A DNA stretch of 64,000 nt from Edolisoma coerulescens. Lineage: Eukaryota; Chordata; Aves; Passeriformes; Campephagidae. Position 1 is the first letter of the stretch. The number at the start of each line of letters is the position of its first letter. Below the pieces are notes generated by a model that was not told the origin of the DNA, made no database searches, and saw only the letters and a list, made by a program, of their open reading frames with translations. This document shows, one piece after another, positions 24,261 to 35,465 of this stretch. Location: NCBI GenBank assembly GCA_013397115.1, contig VWZW01001657.1, positions 1,639,413 through 1,703,412 of the forward strand. Reading direction: 5' to 3'. The translations under genes were made by a program, and so were the position numbers.

Positions 24261-25735
24261 AAAGTAATTTTAAAGACTAGTTCTTGGCAAATGAATATAT
24301 GGAAATAGCATAAACCATCTAAAAATCGCATATCAAATATAAGCAAGAGACTTATTACTATTCAATTTTTCCCATCTGTAGTCATAGTCAAGAAAGCACT
24401 GACACAAAAACAGACAGGTGAGGTTCACAGCATATTCTAGGGATTAAACACCAAATTGGTTTAGTCCTGTGTTTTACAACACAAAGGAGGGAAACTCGGA
24501 TCTCAAGAAAGACCAGTTAACTAAGAAAGTCTCTGAGGTTTTTCTCTACAATGTCTTTAACATTTACTGCAATTCCTGATGTTATTTCTTAAAGATTCTT
24601 CACAAGAATTAAATTAAATTTTACGCAAGAGGAAAATGGACAGTACTAGTGCTTTTTGATTGATCAACTATGTGGTACTTAAAAATTAAATAAAAGAATC
24701 CATTACAAAACATAATACATTGTATTCGTTTATCCTGGTAATGAGTCTTCAGAACTGATCTATTCATGTTCTGCTGCTTTCAGGGGATCAATTTCTGCTG
24801 CTAATAACACCCATAACTTACACAGAGGGAGGAACAGCCTCTAAGAAGCACCACACATCAAACATAGCTCACTATAACACAGGCACCCTTGCTGTGAGCA
24901 CACACTTGGTTCGGGAACAGTCCCAGGGTAGCTCCTGTGCACTCTCCTGAAATATCTAGAAGGCACTAAGAATACTGTGATAAGGTGCTACAGCTCATCT
25001 AGTTTTATGTACTTCACAGTGGACTTCACTTTGAGGGGTTTTCTATGCAGTTTAAGCTTTTCAGATGACTGGTTCAGAGACCAGTACTGGCTCCTGTGCT
25101 TTCTCTGACAGACAGGAGACTTTAATACTGATGGGGCTTCCATGTTTTCTCAGAAATCTTTATGTAAAATATGATTTTAAAAAATCTAATAACCTCTGTG
25201 TTATCGGAACACAAAAATACATTGCCCCTCTCATAGAATAGCATCAGGCAAGTCCAGGACACAGAACTGAGTATGGTGCAGTGGGCTCATGTTACCAGAA
25301 CAAGGTAACCAGCTTCAGAAGAGGAACCAGTCTGCCTGTGGCAGCCTGATGCTGCCCCCAAACCAATCAGCCCTGCTGAGAAGTCAGGCTCATTCTTCAG
25401 AAGCTGCTCTCCTTTAGGGTGTCCAGCTCGATGCCATGTGGCTCAGGGACACTCCTCCAGCCAGCCCATGCACCTCTACACAGGAGTGCATCATGGATAA
25501 AGGGAGCAGCACGGGGGAGCAGCAGATTTTGTTGGCTGTCTGCTCTTTTCTGGATGAGTGACCTTTAACAAGTGGTTTCAGCTCACTCTGTCCCTGTTAT
25601 TCCCGAAACCACCTGTATCTCCTCTCAGAGATACTTGGAGATTCATTCATTGGAAGATGCTGGCTGTGAGTTAAGCAGTGCTGTTATTTCTGAACAATTC
25701 CCTGCTGGAAAAGGAAGCACGAACAATGTATGGGT
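24261..25735. other. unique DNA, nothing recognised
   Basis: The AT-rich first half and mixed-composition second half show no recognised repeat, gene or RNA. Confidence 0.5.
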
Positions 25736-25765
25736 GGAGAGGAGAGGAGAGGAGAGGAGAGGAGA
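25736..25765. repeat. GGAGA microsatellite interrupted by assembly gap
   Basis: Six exact GGAGA units run directly into 23 undetermined bases. The true array length is unknown because the gap follows immediately. Confidence 0.95.
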
Positions 25766-25788
25766 NNNNNNNNNNNNNNNNNNNNNNN
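25766..25788. other. assembly gap (23 Ns)
   Basis: A run of undetermined bases next to the purine-rich GGAGA array. The simple repeat is the likely cause of the break. The real gap size may differ from 23. Confidence 0.97.
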
Positions 25789-25799
25789 CCTGACGGAGT

Positions 25800-25945
25800 T
25801 GTCTGTCCCAGCCCCGAGCTCAACACAGGGGTCATTCCAGTGTTGAAACAATGTAGGGATAGACACTCCACAGCCTCCCTGGGAAACCTGCTCCAGTGCT
25901 GGACTGCTCTCAGAGTGAGGATTTTTTCTTTATGTCAAAGCCCGT
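25800..25945 (-). mobile_element. CR1 LINE fragment
   Basis: The plus strand reads GATAGACACTCCACAGCCTC, then CCTGGGAAACCTGCTCCAGT, then a CTCAGAGTGAGGATTTTTTC segment. This matches the antisense of the CR1 3' region, typically '..ggcatccacagcctctctgggcaacctgttccagtg..ctcacagtaaagaatttcttc'. The copy lacks the 3' tail and may begin in or beyond the adjacent gap. Minus orientation, dead. Confidence 0.85.
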
Positions 25946-26230
25946 GGATATGGAGAAGGTGGCCATGACAGCAGAATTTCTCACTAGAGTTTAGATGTTA
26001 CTCATCATCTTTCACAGGTCAGCTCCAATTAAAAAAAAAATTCTTAAATTAAAAATTGTTCCAGTTTTATTTACACTCCAAGAAAACTACTCAGTCAACC
26101 ATTCTTCTGTCTGTTTAGTGCAGAATCCCTAAGAAGAATGACAAGAACAAAACTAATAAACCTCTGCGCCACTTGGGACCCTGCGGAACAGCATTACAGA
26201 ATCCTCTTACACCAGCCAGGGCACAGAGGC
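25946..26230. other. unique DNA
   Basis: A short stretch with an A-run (26031-26040). No feature recognised. Confidence 0.5.
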
Positions 26231-26290
26231 AGCCTGACAGTGCTGTACACAGCCTGACAGTGCTGTACACAGCCTGACAGTGCTGTACAC
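26231..26290. repeat. minisatellite: three exact 20-bp units
   Basis: The unit AGCCTGACAGTGCTGTACAC occurs three times head to tail without a mismatch, and a partial AGGCAGC-type unit flanks it on both sides. Perfect identity suggests recent expansion, so copy number may vary between individuals. On the minus strand the units leave frames open (26115-26339 and 26194-26415) and give peptide repeats, which are artefacts. Confidence 0.97.
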
Positions 26291-28346
26291 AGGCAGCTGC
26301 AGCCTTGCCAGGAATCCTGAGCTCCTGAGTCACAGGCACCCATTCCTGAGCTCAGAGATCCCTGTGCTGCACTCCTCCTCCCATGGGTCGCTCCGTGGGG
26401 TGGTGCAGTAACCACACCACGTGAGAGCCTTCAAACCATCCCAGTGCTCTTCCAAGATATTAAACATACAGCTCGGTGGTCTTGGAAACAGGTTTAAGTA
26501 ACGGTAACTTTTTTATAATTTGAAGTCTCGTCTGTTATCTCCAGTTTCTTTGTTTTCTCCTGCCTATGCGTAAACTGCAAAGCTATTTCATAAACACCTG
26601 GAAAAGCTAAAAATGTCCTTGGACATAGACTGTGGACTAGTAGTGTAGTAATGTGGAGTAGTGATTGTCCCTTTTGAAAGCTACTTTACATAACATTAAA
26701 ATACAATGTCACTAAAGAGAAAAGTGCAACATTTTGTTGTTCAGTGGAAACACCTTGGATAATGCTGAAATAAAGTCTCTAGTAGCTTGTGAAGTAGTTC
26801 AGTTGTTTAGCAATTACACCTTTGGATTTGTAAAGCTTCTACAACACCTAAAATAACCTAAAAGAAAAAAAGTTTAAAAAGTTTTCTCTAACTGGCTAAA
26901 ACCACCTGCTGTAACTTGAATCAAGTAAAAGGTCCTAAGAAAACCTTCTTTTGAGATAACACATTTTTGAATTACTACACTGTAATTTTTGTTCACTGCA
27001 TCAGGCAACGGCTACTGCAACTTCTCACAACATTACCAGCTTACTAATAAACATGTGCATGAAGCGGAACAGGGCATACAAGTTATAATTCTTTGCCTGT
27101 GCCTGGTAACATAAACAGGTCTGATACCATCAGATGAAGAATTGAGGAATTAAACCCTCCAAAAGACTGATGTAAAGGATTGGACATGCTAAAAGAGATG
27201 GTGAAAAGAGGCTGCTAAGAAATGGAACAACATTCAGGAGAGAAGCAATAGATCCACAATTGGAAATAAACATAACCATGAGAAAATGCTTTATCAACAT
27301 AAGAGCCACAATGGAGCTGTGCATTTCAAAATAAGCAAAAACTGTTTTTGAAGAAAAAACCAGCATGGTAGGTAGGACTTCAAAGACTTTACTATAATAG
27401 ACAGAAATGAACAGTACTAAAAATACAAAAGAAGAGAGACAAAAAAAATCCCACTAAGACCAAGATCGACTTATTCTATGTCCCTGCTATTACCCTGTTA
27501 ACCCTTTGATGCCAATGCTGTGGAACCATTTTAGTGATTAAAGACAATAAATATTTCAGCACCACAGCAGCTGCTGCCTCCAGTCAGCTCCTGGGCCTGC
27601 TCTCTAGCCCTGCACCCCTCGCTGTATCTCTGGCAGCACCTGCACTTCCCTCCTTGGCTGGAAGGCACAACAGCTCCCCTGCCCAGCCCTTCTTCATCCT
27701 GCTCCCAGCCCGACCCAGAGAAGGCACAACTGCCTCGTCAGAGAGAAGCCACATGAATCACTGTGCTCTGGGTGGAAAGCCCACTCGATATTGTATTTCT
27801 ATTCACAGAGAATAGGAAACAATGCATTCAAAAGAGGGGCACAGAATAGATAATTAAATGTCATAGTGGTTCAAGGGTAGAAGATGCAGGTATTACATGA
27901 AATACCAGGTTTCTAAGTTCAGAAACAGCTACAAAAATATTTTTTAACTGGATTAAGGGAAAACAGCAGGTAAAGCTGTGGTTTCTTGCAAAATATACTG
28001 CAGGATTCTTGTGTCTTTGTTCTGAATCATTGACATCAGGAGGATTTTTGCCACTGGCTTCAGCAGAACAGAACTAGCTAGTAATGGACTAAAAGTTTCC
28101 TTCTTGGAAATTTCAAAATAATGTTGAATCCTGAGAGAATACATAGTGCCATTGGTCTACTGTAAGATAGGATGGAGAAATGGAGTTTAAATGGTGCTGG
28201 GGAAGCTGAAAACTAACTGGATAACACAAAAAACTGTACATAGAAAAAGAGATTTAAGCAAAAAAAAAAAGATTGACATCTAATGCTACATAAAAACAGA
28301 AATGAAATTTTCATGGAATTTACTTTTTGATATCTTTGCCCGTGCA
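26291..28346. other. unique DNA, nothing recognised
   Basis: Includes a GC-richer patch at about 27560-27760 with CAG/CTG-like words (a 93-codon frame of Ala/Ser/Pro/Leu composition, not credible as a gene). The rest is AT-rich. Confidence 0.45.
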
Positions 28347-28380
28347 TTTCTTTTGTTGGCTGTTTTTCCAACAAAAGAAA
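28347..28380. repeat. perfect 13-bp inverted repeat, 8-nt loop
   Basis: TTTCTTTTGTTGG (28347-28359) pairs exactly with CCAACAAAAGAAA (28368-28380) around CTGTTTTT. The stem is short and A/T-rich, far below microRNA-precursor length, so a microRNA is unlikely. Confidence 0.9.
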
Positions 28381-28619
28381 AGATGGAAGACTTCCAGAAG
28401 GAAGGCTTCAGAAACTTTTCACTGAGGAAATATTTATCATGATTTGTACACTTCTAAATGCCTATTTCAATCCTCTTTTTCAAATCATTTTGGTAACCAC
28501 TGAAAAAGTGTGTATTGTTCTGCTTCAGGATATAGTAAGCCGTAAAAACCAAATTCTGTTTACAGCAGAATCAGATTTTCTATTATTTTAGACAGTCATT
28601 TTCACAGAAAAACCTTTAC

Positions 28620-28638
28620 ATGTCATTACTAATGACAT
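28620..28638. promoter_or_regulatory. 19-bp near-perfect palindrome with TGTCA/ATTA sites
   Basis: ATGTCATTA, a central C, then TAATGACAT: each arm is the exact reverse complement of the other. Each arm contains a MEIS/TGIF-type TGTCA (TGACA) core joined to a homeodomain ATTA core. It may bind a symmetric homeodomain complex. Function is inference from known motif preferences. Confidence 0.5.
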
Positions 28639-28759
28639 TACAACCCTCTCTAGCTGCCCTCAAGACCTAGCTGTTTTGTAGCAGACAATATTTGACATCT
28701 TAGTTTGCAATCTCAGAAAAAGCCAAGAGAACAGAAACTGTCCTGTCAGAAAAAAAATG

Positions 28760-28960
28760 GCTTCAGAAGCTGGTAAATATATCACATTTCTATGGCGACG
28801 TGATCAAAATTGGAATGTTTGAATCAAGAGTTGCCTGCTTAGTGATTAATTGCAGATGTCAATACCAAGAGGTACCTGCAAGGCAATTAGCACTGTACTT
28901 GCCTAAATGTCACCGCACTGTAAATACCGAATGGAAATAAACAGACAGATTGGCCTGGTG
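28760..28960. promoter_or_regulatory. candidate conserved non-coding element
   Basis: CpGs are retained in AT-rich sequence (GGCGACGTGATC, CACCGCAC, ACCGAATGG), with homeodomain and bZIP-like words (GTGATTAATTGC) and no repeat similarity. A 136-codon plus-strand frame begins at 28907 but has no recognisable domain. It could be an enhancer or, less likely, an exon. Confidence 0.28.
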
Positions 28961-29427
28961 CATGTTGTTTGGATTTGGAACAGGAATCTTGGAAATGTGG
29001 TTCCTAACCAAGCCAATTTTTTATTATGTGCTGCTGATATGCTACAAAAGACTTCTTTCTTTTTTTCCTGGTATACTGGGAGGTTAGTGCCACCCAACTC
29101 TCAAAATGCCACATGGCAATCCTTACTAGCCAAAGCCATCATCATGCTGAAGAAACTTATACAAATTTCTGCAGTTAAGGCTGTAAATTATGAGACTGAG
29201 GTAGAATTCTGTTTGCCATTGGAACCCAAATTGATAAATTTTATTATATGGTTTACAGTGGCTGTTTACTTTGATAATACTTTTCTGTCCTGTCTGCCCC
29301 GATTTAGAGTCATGTGAACGACTGAGAAGGGAATCACAGCTACAGGCTGAGAGTTAAGGAGGAGACAAATAGAGGCTGATGTCACTGCTGTGCAAGACTA
29401 AATAAATATTAACATTATATCTTTCAG

Positions 29428-29451
29428 ACTTCTATAAAAACTTCTATAAAA
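29428..29451. repeat. 12-bp tandem duplication
   Basis: ACTTCTATAAAA is present twice, adjacent and exact. It looks like a small slippage duplication. Confidence 0.9.
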
Positions 29452-29880
29452 GGGAAACAATAACATTGACCACCCTCCTCCACCCCTTTTGGGGATTTAC
29501 TCATGTTTCTTCAGTAGATTAAAATCTGGAAAGTAATTGTTTCTAAAGACTTGGAGGGGGGCTTTTCTTTTCATCACATAGCCAAGATTTTATTTTTTCC
29601 AGTATTTTTCTCCTTTTAACTACAACATATTAGCTGCTGGTGGCCTTTGAAAACTAGAGGATCAGATGATGCTGGCTCTCCTTCCTTCCATCTGCTAGCC
29701 CACATAATAAGAAAACTAATATATATATATTAAATTCTTTTTTTAAAAAAAACTAATTAGTACAGATGCAAGAATCTCATGGCCATGAAGGGTTTTGTGA
29801 CAGAACTTCTCTGTTAAAGCAAAGCTCATCTATAAATTTGGAAATCCTTGCCCATAAAGTTCTTCCATTAGTAGCACACG

Positions 29881-30079
29881 CTAAACAATGATCACTGCTG
29901 TACGATGAGAGACAAATTAATGAATCAAACATTACAGATTTCATCACTTTCGCTCATTTGCATTTAAGCTGGTTTCCAACTCTGTCATGCATTTGCTTTT
30001 AAACAAGCCCCTGTGGATAGTGCTGCAATCTTTGATTCATTAATTTGTTTCTCAGTGTACAGCAGTGCTCACTGTTCAG
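29881..30079. repeat. 49-bp imperfect inverted repeat with 101-bp centre (palindromic element)
   Basis: The left arm 29881-29929 and the reverse complement of the right arm 30031-30079 match at 43 of 49 positions without gaps. Mismatches are at 29883, 29888, 29892, 29904, 29905 and 29911. Exact shared blocks include CACTGCTGTAC and, at the inner ends, ACAAATTAATGAATCAAA. The 101-bp centre (29930-30030) contains a perfect POU octamer ATTTGCAT at 29956-29963 and a second GCATTTGC word. The structure resembles ancient palindromic vertebrate repeats such as the Eulor/UCON groups or a short non-autonomous DNA transposon with terminal inverted repeats. Family assignment is inference. No transposase frame is present. 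Confidence 0.8.
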
Positions 30080-30918
30080 TATACGGTGAAATACTTTGAA
30101 AATATTTGTTTTAACAACCTATCCTTTATTTTAACAAAGAAATAATAATCCTGAAGAAGGAAATGCTGGCCATTTTGCAACGGAGTCCCTGCCAAATCTC
30201 CCAGTTGCTACCCCAGACCATCGTTATACCACTGTGATATTATCTGGATTAAGTCTTCACAGCTTGCTTTCACATATTCTACAATTTCATAAAGCTTTGA
30301 GCCAGCTCTTTGGGTTGGTATTATGATGCCAAATTCAACTCCTGGGAAGTTAAAGGTGGCTTTAAGCCTTTGCTCTCCAATCCTTGGATCAGTCCCAAGC
30401 AGTGACTTAGATCAGCCTCCCGAACGCTCGGTGACATTCTGCCACCACTGTGCCCAGTCCACCAGTTCCTCCACATTACAGCAGAGTGGGCTGCTTGGCA
30501 AAGCCATCTCTGTGAGAGCTGCAAAACTTTGGAACTCGTTTTTGGTTTGTAACAGCTTGAATTTGGTGACCTTACAGCACGCTGAAATCACCATCTGTTT
30601 TAGAAGAAAAGACAGGCATGTTCCCTGGCTGGTCAGTGCATGGGGATGGGTGTTTTGGTAATTAGATGGGTGGCTGAGTTTTCAAGTTCTTGTCTGAACC
30701 TCAAATTTTATGTGTTTGACTACAACATTGCTGTAGCAGTTATTGCTCATGTTTAATTCCAGAGAAACAAATACTTATAGGCACAAAGGCACATTGCAGC
30801 CAGGTTTTAGCCACCTACAGAAGGTGGCTCTTCTCATTTTCAGGTGGATTCAACAACACTCTGAATCTCCACTTGCTGGAACACAAGTCCTGTGGTCACC
30901 TGTGTTTTAGATGGCAAA

Positions 30919-30958
30919 CTTACGTGAAATTAAATCCGACCTAATGAAATCACGTAAG
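30919..30958. promoter_or_regulatory. 9-bp inverted repeat of TTACGTGA-type bZIP sites
   Basis: CTTACGTGA (30919-30927) and TCACGTAAG (30950-30958) are exact reverse complements 22 nt apart. With one extra base the pairing extends to AAAC/GGTTT at the outer side. Each arm is a CRE/PAR-bZIP-like site, and the spacer holds AATTA and TAATG homeodomain words. Two identical CpG-containing sites kept in CpG-poor DNA suggest a regulatory element, but chance cannot be excluded. Confidence 0.4.
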
Positions 30959-33900
30959 GTTTATTTAAGCACAACAGGTTGCTTATGGTGCCTATGAATT
31001 TCCATCATTTGCTTTTTATTCCAGACCACAGGATAATCTCTGTCAGGTAGAGCTGAGGTAGAGTTTCCTTTGAGGAGGTGCTATGAAAATCAGCACCATT
31101 CTAGTTAACTCTGCCTCAGTCTTCCCAATACCTGTGTTTGCAGTTTTATTTATTCACTAAAGAAAACAGATTCATCGACGTGCAAACAAACAGTCTTAAA
31201 CTGGGAGTATGAAAGTCCTGCCATACTTCTCACTGATATCCTTTCCATTTACAGAAAACTCACATATCAATTAAAGTCACCTGTTAATTAAAAGCGTGTC
31301 TGGAAAATTCCTTGCTAGTTGGAAGCAAAAGAAAGTGTAAAAACTATCTGAATGCTGGAGCTTTGAATTTTAATTACTTACTCCCAGGTTTGTTCGTGAT
31401 CCCTCAGGTGTTGGCTGGGCAACAGCAAAGAACTGGAAAAAAGAAACAAAATTATTTTGTAATTCCTGCTGTGGGGAAGAAAATGTATTGAGAAGGCTTC
31501 TAATTTTCTCTTCTTATCTTGTTTAGATTTACTCTTTATTAATGTACTTATAAGAGAGTATCTGCACAAAAAGAAAAAAAAGATTCTGGAAGATTACAGG
31601 CGAGTACAGTGAATAATTGTTCTCTAGATTTGATATCTTTTTTTGTAATAATATGAGAATTCCTATTGTGTTTGTCTCACAATGGAGAATATAATTATAA
31701 ATGAGAATAATGCTTATAAATTTGGAATAAAGGCTACAGTTTATCTGAGATCATCGATTATATATATATGTATTAAATTTGATGTGCTGTTTATTTTATG
31801 TGCATCTAAATAGAATAGACATTAGCAGTTTTAATAAAAACTTGGGCACTTGTATGAATTTGATCCCTCTCTCTAGCTACCCATATAATAATAGCAGGGT
31901 TTTGACCATTTTCTTTCTTTCCTACATTTTTTAGAAAAATGATCTTTTTTAACAGAGCAGAATACTTCATCTAAAGAAAGAGAATTTGTAAACTAAACAT
32001 GGAGGCAGGGGATAGTTCTTCTGCTTTTCCTCATTAAAATAATCACCCCCTCCAAAGTCACAATATTTTAATAACATGAAGTTTTTAGTGCCTCTTTATT
32101 AAGGACAAATACCTGAGATTGTGATTTGGATCAGCAATTTTTCCAGTAGGAAAAATTTTGACATTTTACAAAGGAATGTAGAGATTTCATGAGGTTTCTG
32201 ATGAATCTCTACATGTGAGAAATTTGGCCATCTGAGTCAGGTGAAGATTTATACAATGAGTTCTCCAAGAACTGGGATGAGGACTTTCCTTTTTTTCCTC
32301 AACAGACACACACAGCATATATACATCTGTTTAAAAAGTTCACTTAACAGTTAAAATACTAGTCTTGTAAATTGACTTGCAGGCAACTAGATGACAATAG
32401 AAAATGCAATTGAAGTAACTCTGCTCATGCTCAGTAAGTTTTCTTCCTCAACACACTTAAGAGTTTCAAATTGAAAAACAAAAAGCCAAAAGGAACATAA
32501 ATGGTAAACAGTTTATTTACTATGTATATAAGCCAAATCCAAATTTATTGAGTGAAAATACTAAGCAGAAACTGAACACACATGAGTGCAACAATTCGAG
32601 CCTGGTACAGGTTGTAAGACAGTTAAAGAATCAGATGCTGCTTCAAAGTGCATTTAAGGGACTCATAATGTTAAACAGCTCAGATTTCTCTTGCATTAAG
32701 TTCACAATGAAGGTTTCCTCATCAAATGAACAAGACTTCATGAACTGTGACTGCACAAGTCATTTTTGGCTATTACACTCAGCTGAGTGCTGCTGGTTTA
32801 GCAGTATATGTTCTGTTGTATATTCAAGCAGAGACTTTTGCCCACTGTGTTCAGCTAAAAATTCTGAATATTGTGCAAGTCAGTAATTTTAGTAGCCTTA
32901 AATAACTTAAAATATGGAAGTACATTAGGGGTGAATGAAGAATAAACCATGAGAAATTCAGTCACAGTTTAAGAAAGAAAGGAAGGAAGGAAAGGTGAAA
33001 AATCCTGAAAAGCAAGCAGGTATCTATCATCCATATTTTTGTAGCTAAATGTCTTTCAAATGGAGACAATATATATATTTTACTGCCGTTTTCTAGGGGA
33101 CAGGCCTTGTAAGCAAAGTCTTGTTTACAACAGAAAATACATTGCACTAGGAGTAGCCATGACACAGTCAGAGACCCAACCTACAATTACTGAGACATTT
33201 TGTCAATCTGTCATTTATAAAAGAATGCCCTATGAAAATTCAAACACTAGCAGGTCTTGTGCAGGTGTGGTGGTGCATCCCCACACCTCCCTTTTGAGCG
33301 ATATTAAAATGCTCATTTGTGAGAGCAGGCAACTTGTAAATATGACTCAAAATATTAATATATATTCTTTCTGGAAGAGTGAGAATCTGAAAAAAGGACA
33401 ATGCTATGTGCAGCCAGACTTCTCCAGAAGGGGACAGGGCTACCACAGTGACTCCAAAATGATGAAAATACCTTTCAGAATATTTTACATCCAAACAGCA
33501 CATCTATTACTCTCTACATTTTGAAATGTCTCTAAAAGTCGATTTTTTTAAAAGAGCAATGAGAAGCTTTTATTCATACATTCATGCTTGGTTTTTGTTA
33601 TTCTTACTTGTTGGCAACCAAAATGAATTCCAATGTTTTTTGCATACTACTGTTAATTTCTGCTGCTTGGGGAGTGACTGTCTTCCTTTATGGCAGCTCT
33701 CAGTGACTACTTCTCAATAGTTATGAGACAGAATCCTATATCAAAATGGCAAACCATATTAAACTTCTGTATGATCCTTGATGATCTGCCAGCGTGTCTG
33801 ATCCATTTCCAGAGTACACGAGTCCAGCTATGTGCCCTGGTTAATAAATAAACAGTTCCTGTAAAACTTCTCTTTTCTCCCACTGTCTTAATCCTCAGTG

Positions 33901-34442
33901 TTGTTTGAAGAAATCCATATTATATTTCAAACGGGATTTCTTCTCTCTTCTTAAGAGAACATTAGTAGTGTCTTAGGTCTGAAATTTATAAATGAAGCAA
34001 AACGTTTTGCTAGCGAAGCTTTTGGCAAAATATCTTGCCATGTATTGCACAGTCTGTTATTGTCATGATCAGCACAGATTTTGTACGTCCCAACAGCCTG
34101 GTCTCTTATGAGTGAGAAATTTCACTTCTCCAAATGAAGTGAAGGATAATGCATGGGATTTAGCATGGAAATCGTTCACTCACTGTTGAGCTCTTTTCTG
34201 GTTCTCTCCTTGGCAAATATGAAAAAAATACATCTGTCATTATGCTTGGTAGTACAGACATGCATCAACTGAGAGATGGACTACAGCTCCCAAAACATTT
34301 TCAAAAAGTTGCCACTAAACTTTATGAGTGCTGAAATCAAAAAAAATTAGCCACTGCCACCTTGATCTGCATCTGTACAACTTCTGCAAGATATCATTAA
34401 TCAATTCCTTATAAATTAAAAACTGATTTGGGATTAACTGTT
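30959..34442. other. unique AT-rich DNA
   Basis: No repeat family. The longest frames (32548-32886 and 33060-33524, plus strand) show no recognisable domain. A stretch at about 33980-34200 keeps CpGs (AAACGTTTTGCTAGCGAAGC) and has CNE-like texture. The rest is featureless. Confidence 0.45.
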
Positions 34443-34488
34443 ATATTTAATATTATTCAATATTATCTATAAAAATAATATTTAATAT
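34443..34488. repeat. AT-only imperfect inverted repeat
   Basis: ATATTTAATATTATT (34443-34457) and AATAATATTTAATAT (34474-34488) pair at 14 of 15 positions. Both arms are pure A/T, so this is weak evidence for anything beyond simple-sequence fold-back. Confidence 0.6.
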
Positions 34489-35129
34489 ATTTTAGACATA
34501 CAAACTGCTGGTCTAATTTCTACGTGATCTGTTTTTCTACGTTTCCATAGAGGAAAGTATTTTCAGGATTTTCTTCCTTGCAGAGGAGGGAAGTACAGGG
34601 CTCCTCCCTCAGGACAGACCTGCCTCGGCTTGGTTTAGTGGTAGTACAGCACAGGAGACTCCCCAGTTGATCACAGGTAGTGTGGGATAATTTCCCAGGC
34701 TCTCTATTTCACCCCCAAAAGAGTGGGGGATGGCATCAAAAACTGCATTCTTCAGCACTGTGCAAGGCAGCTCTTTGTCAAATCTGACGATTTTTCTGGC
34801 CCTGCTAATGAGAGGGGAAAACAAATTCAGAACATGAGGCAACATTTTAGACTTGCACTGGAGGTGCCTCTGCTTTTGGATGAACACTTCTAGGACTGGG
34901 GGCCAGAGCACATTTTTTCCTACAGGCATGACAACCTTTCAGCAATTTGTGAATCCCCAGTTTATACCAAAACATTATGGTGATGCCTTTTGCTAATTTC
35001 AAGGATTTATAAATATGGATGGAATACTTAGTAGAAAAGAAAGCACAGATCAGTATATGAGGGAAGGACCTGAGCAGAGCTACAATCATACTATAAATGT
35101 CAGGGCTGAGAGACTTCCACACACATAAA

Positions 35130-35465
35130 GTGAGGCTGCCGTGGGCAAGCCGTTCCCGACTCGCAGTGTCAGAGCAGTGCTGGGAGCACTGCTCCAGCCC
35201 CAAGGTCACCCCCACGGGCAGCAGGGGCCGTGACACTCGCGAGCCGATATCGCAGCTCTGCCTCTACAACAGTGACTCCCCAGGAACACAAAGCTTAACG
35301 CTTCAAAGTGACTCCCACGCCCCTTTCACAAACTAAACAGCTCAAGTTAGGAACTTTTACTTCACAAGAAAACGCAGAGGCTCTTCTTTTCTCTTTAGTT
35401 TTCAACTTCCTCTTCCTAGAAGAGAAGGAGGAAATAGGGAAGATGCAATGTTCGTATCCCGTAAT
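35130..35465. promoter_or_regulatory. small CpG cluster with internal 10-bp hairpin
   Basis: About ten CpGs fall in 35139-35252, including CTCGCGAG (35236-35243) and CCGTTCCCGACTCGC, with more scattered to about 35463, in a window that is otherwise strongly CpG-poor. A perfect inverted repeat, GAGCAGTGCT at 35172-35181 and AGCACTGCTC at 35185-35194 with loop GGG, lies inside. This could be an orphan CpG island, an alternative promoter or an old GC-rich insertion. The overlapping frames (35097-35336 plus, 34847-35236 minus) have no recognisable domain. Confidence 0.4.

Noticed and set aside
26115..26415. Peptide repeats on the minus strand
   Set aside because: A by-product of the 20-bp minisatellite read in successive frames.
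28347..28380. MicroRNA precursor
   Set aside because: The stem is only 13 bp, with low-complexity A/T-rich arms, far shorter than the 22-30 bp needed.
28907..29317. 136-codon plus-strand frame
   Set aside because: No recognisable domain. It overlaps CNE-like sequence, which better explains the base composition.
33060..33524. 154-codon plus-strand frame
   Set aside because: An opposite-strand frame overlaps it, it has no domain and no codon signature, and its length is within chance expectation for 64 kb.
34443..34488. AT-only inverted repeat as a possible origin or cruciform element
   Set aside because: Pure A/T sequence makes 14 of 15 pairing unremarkable.
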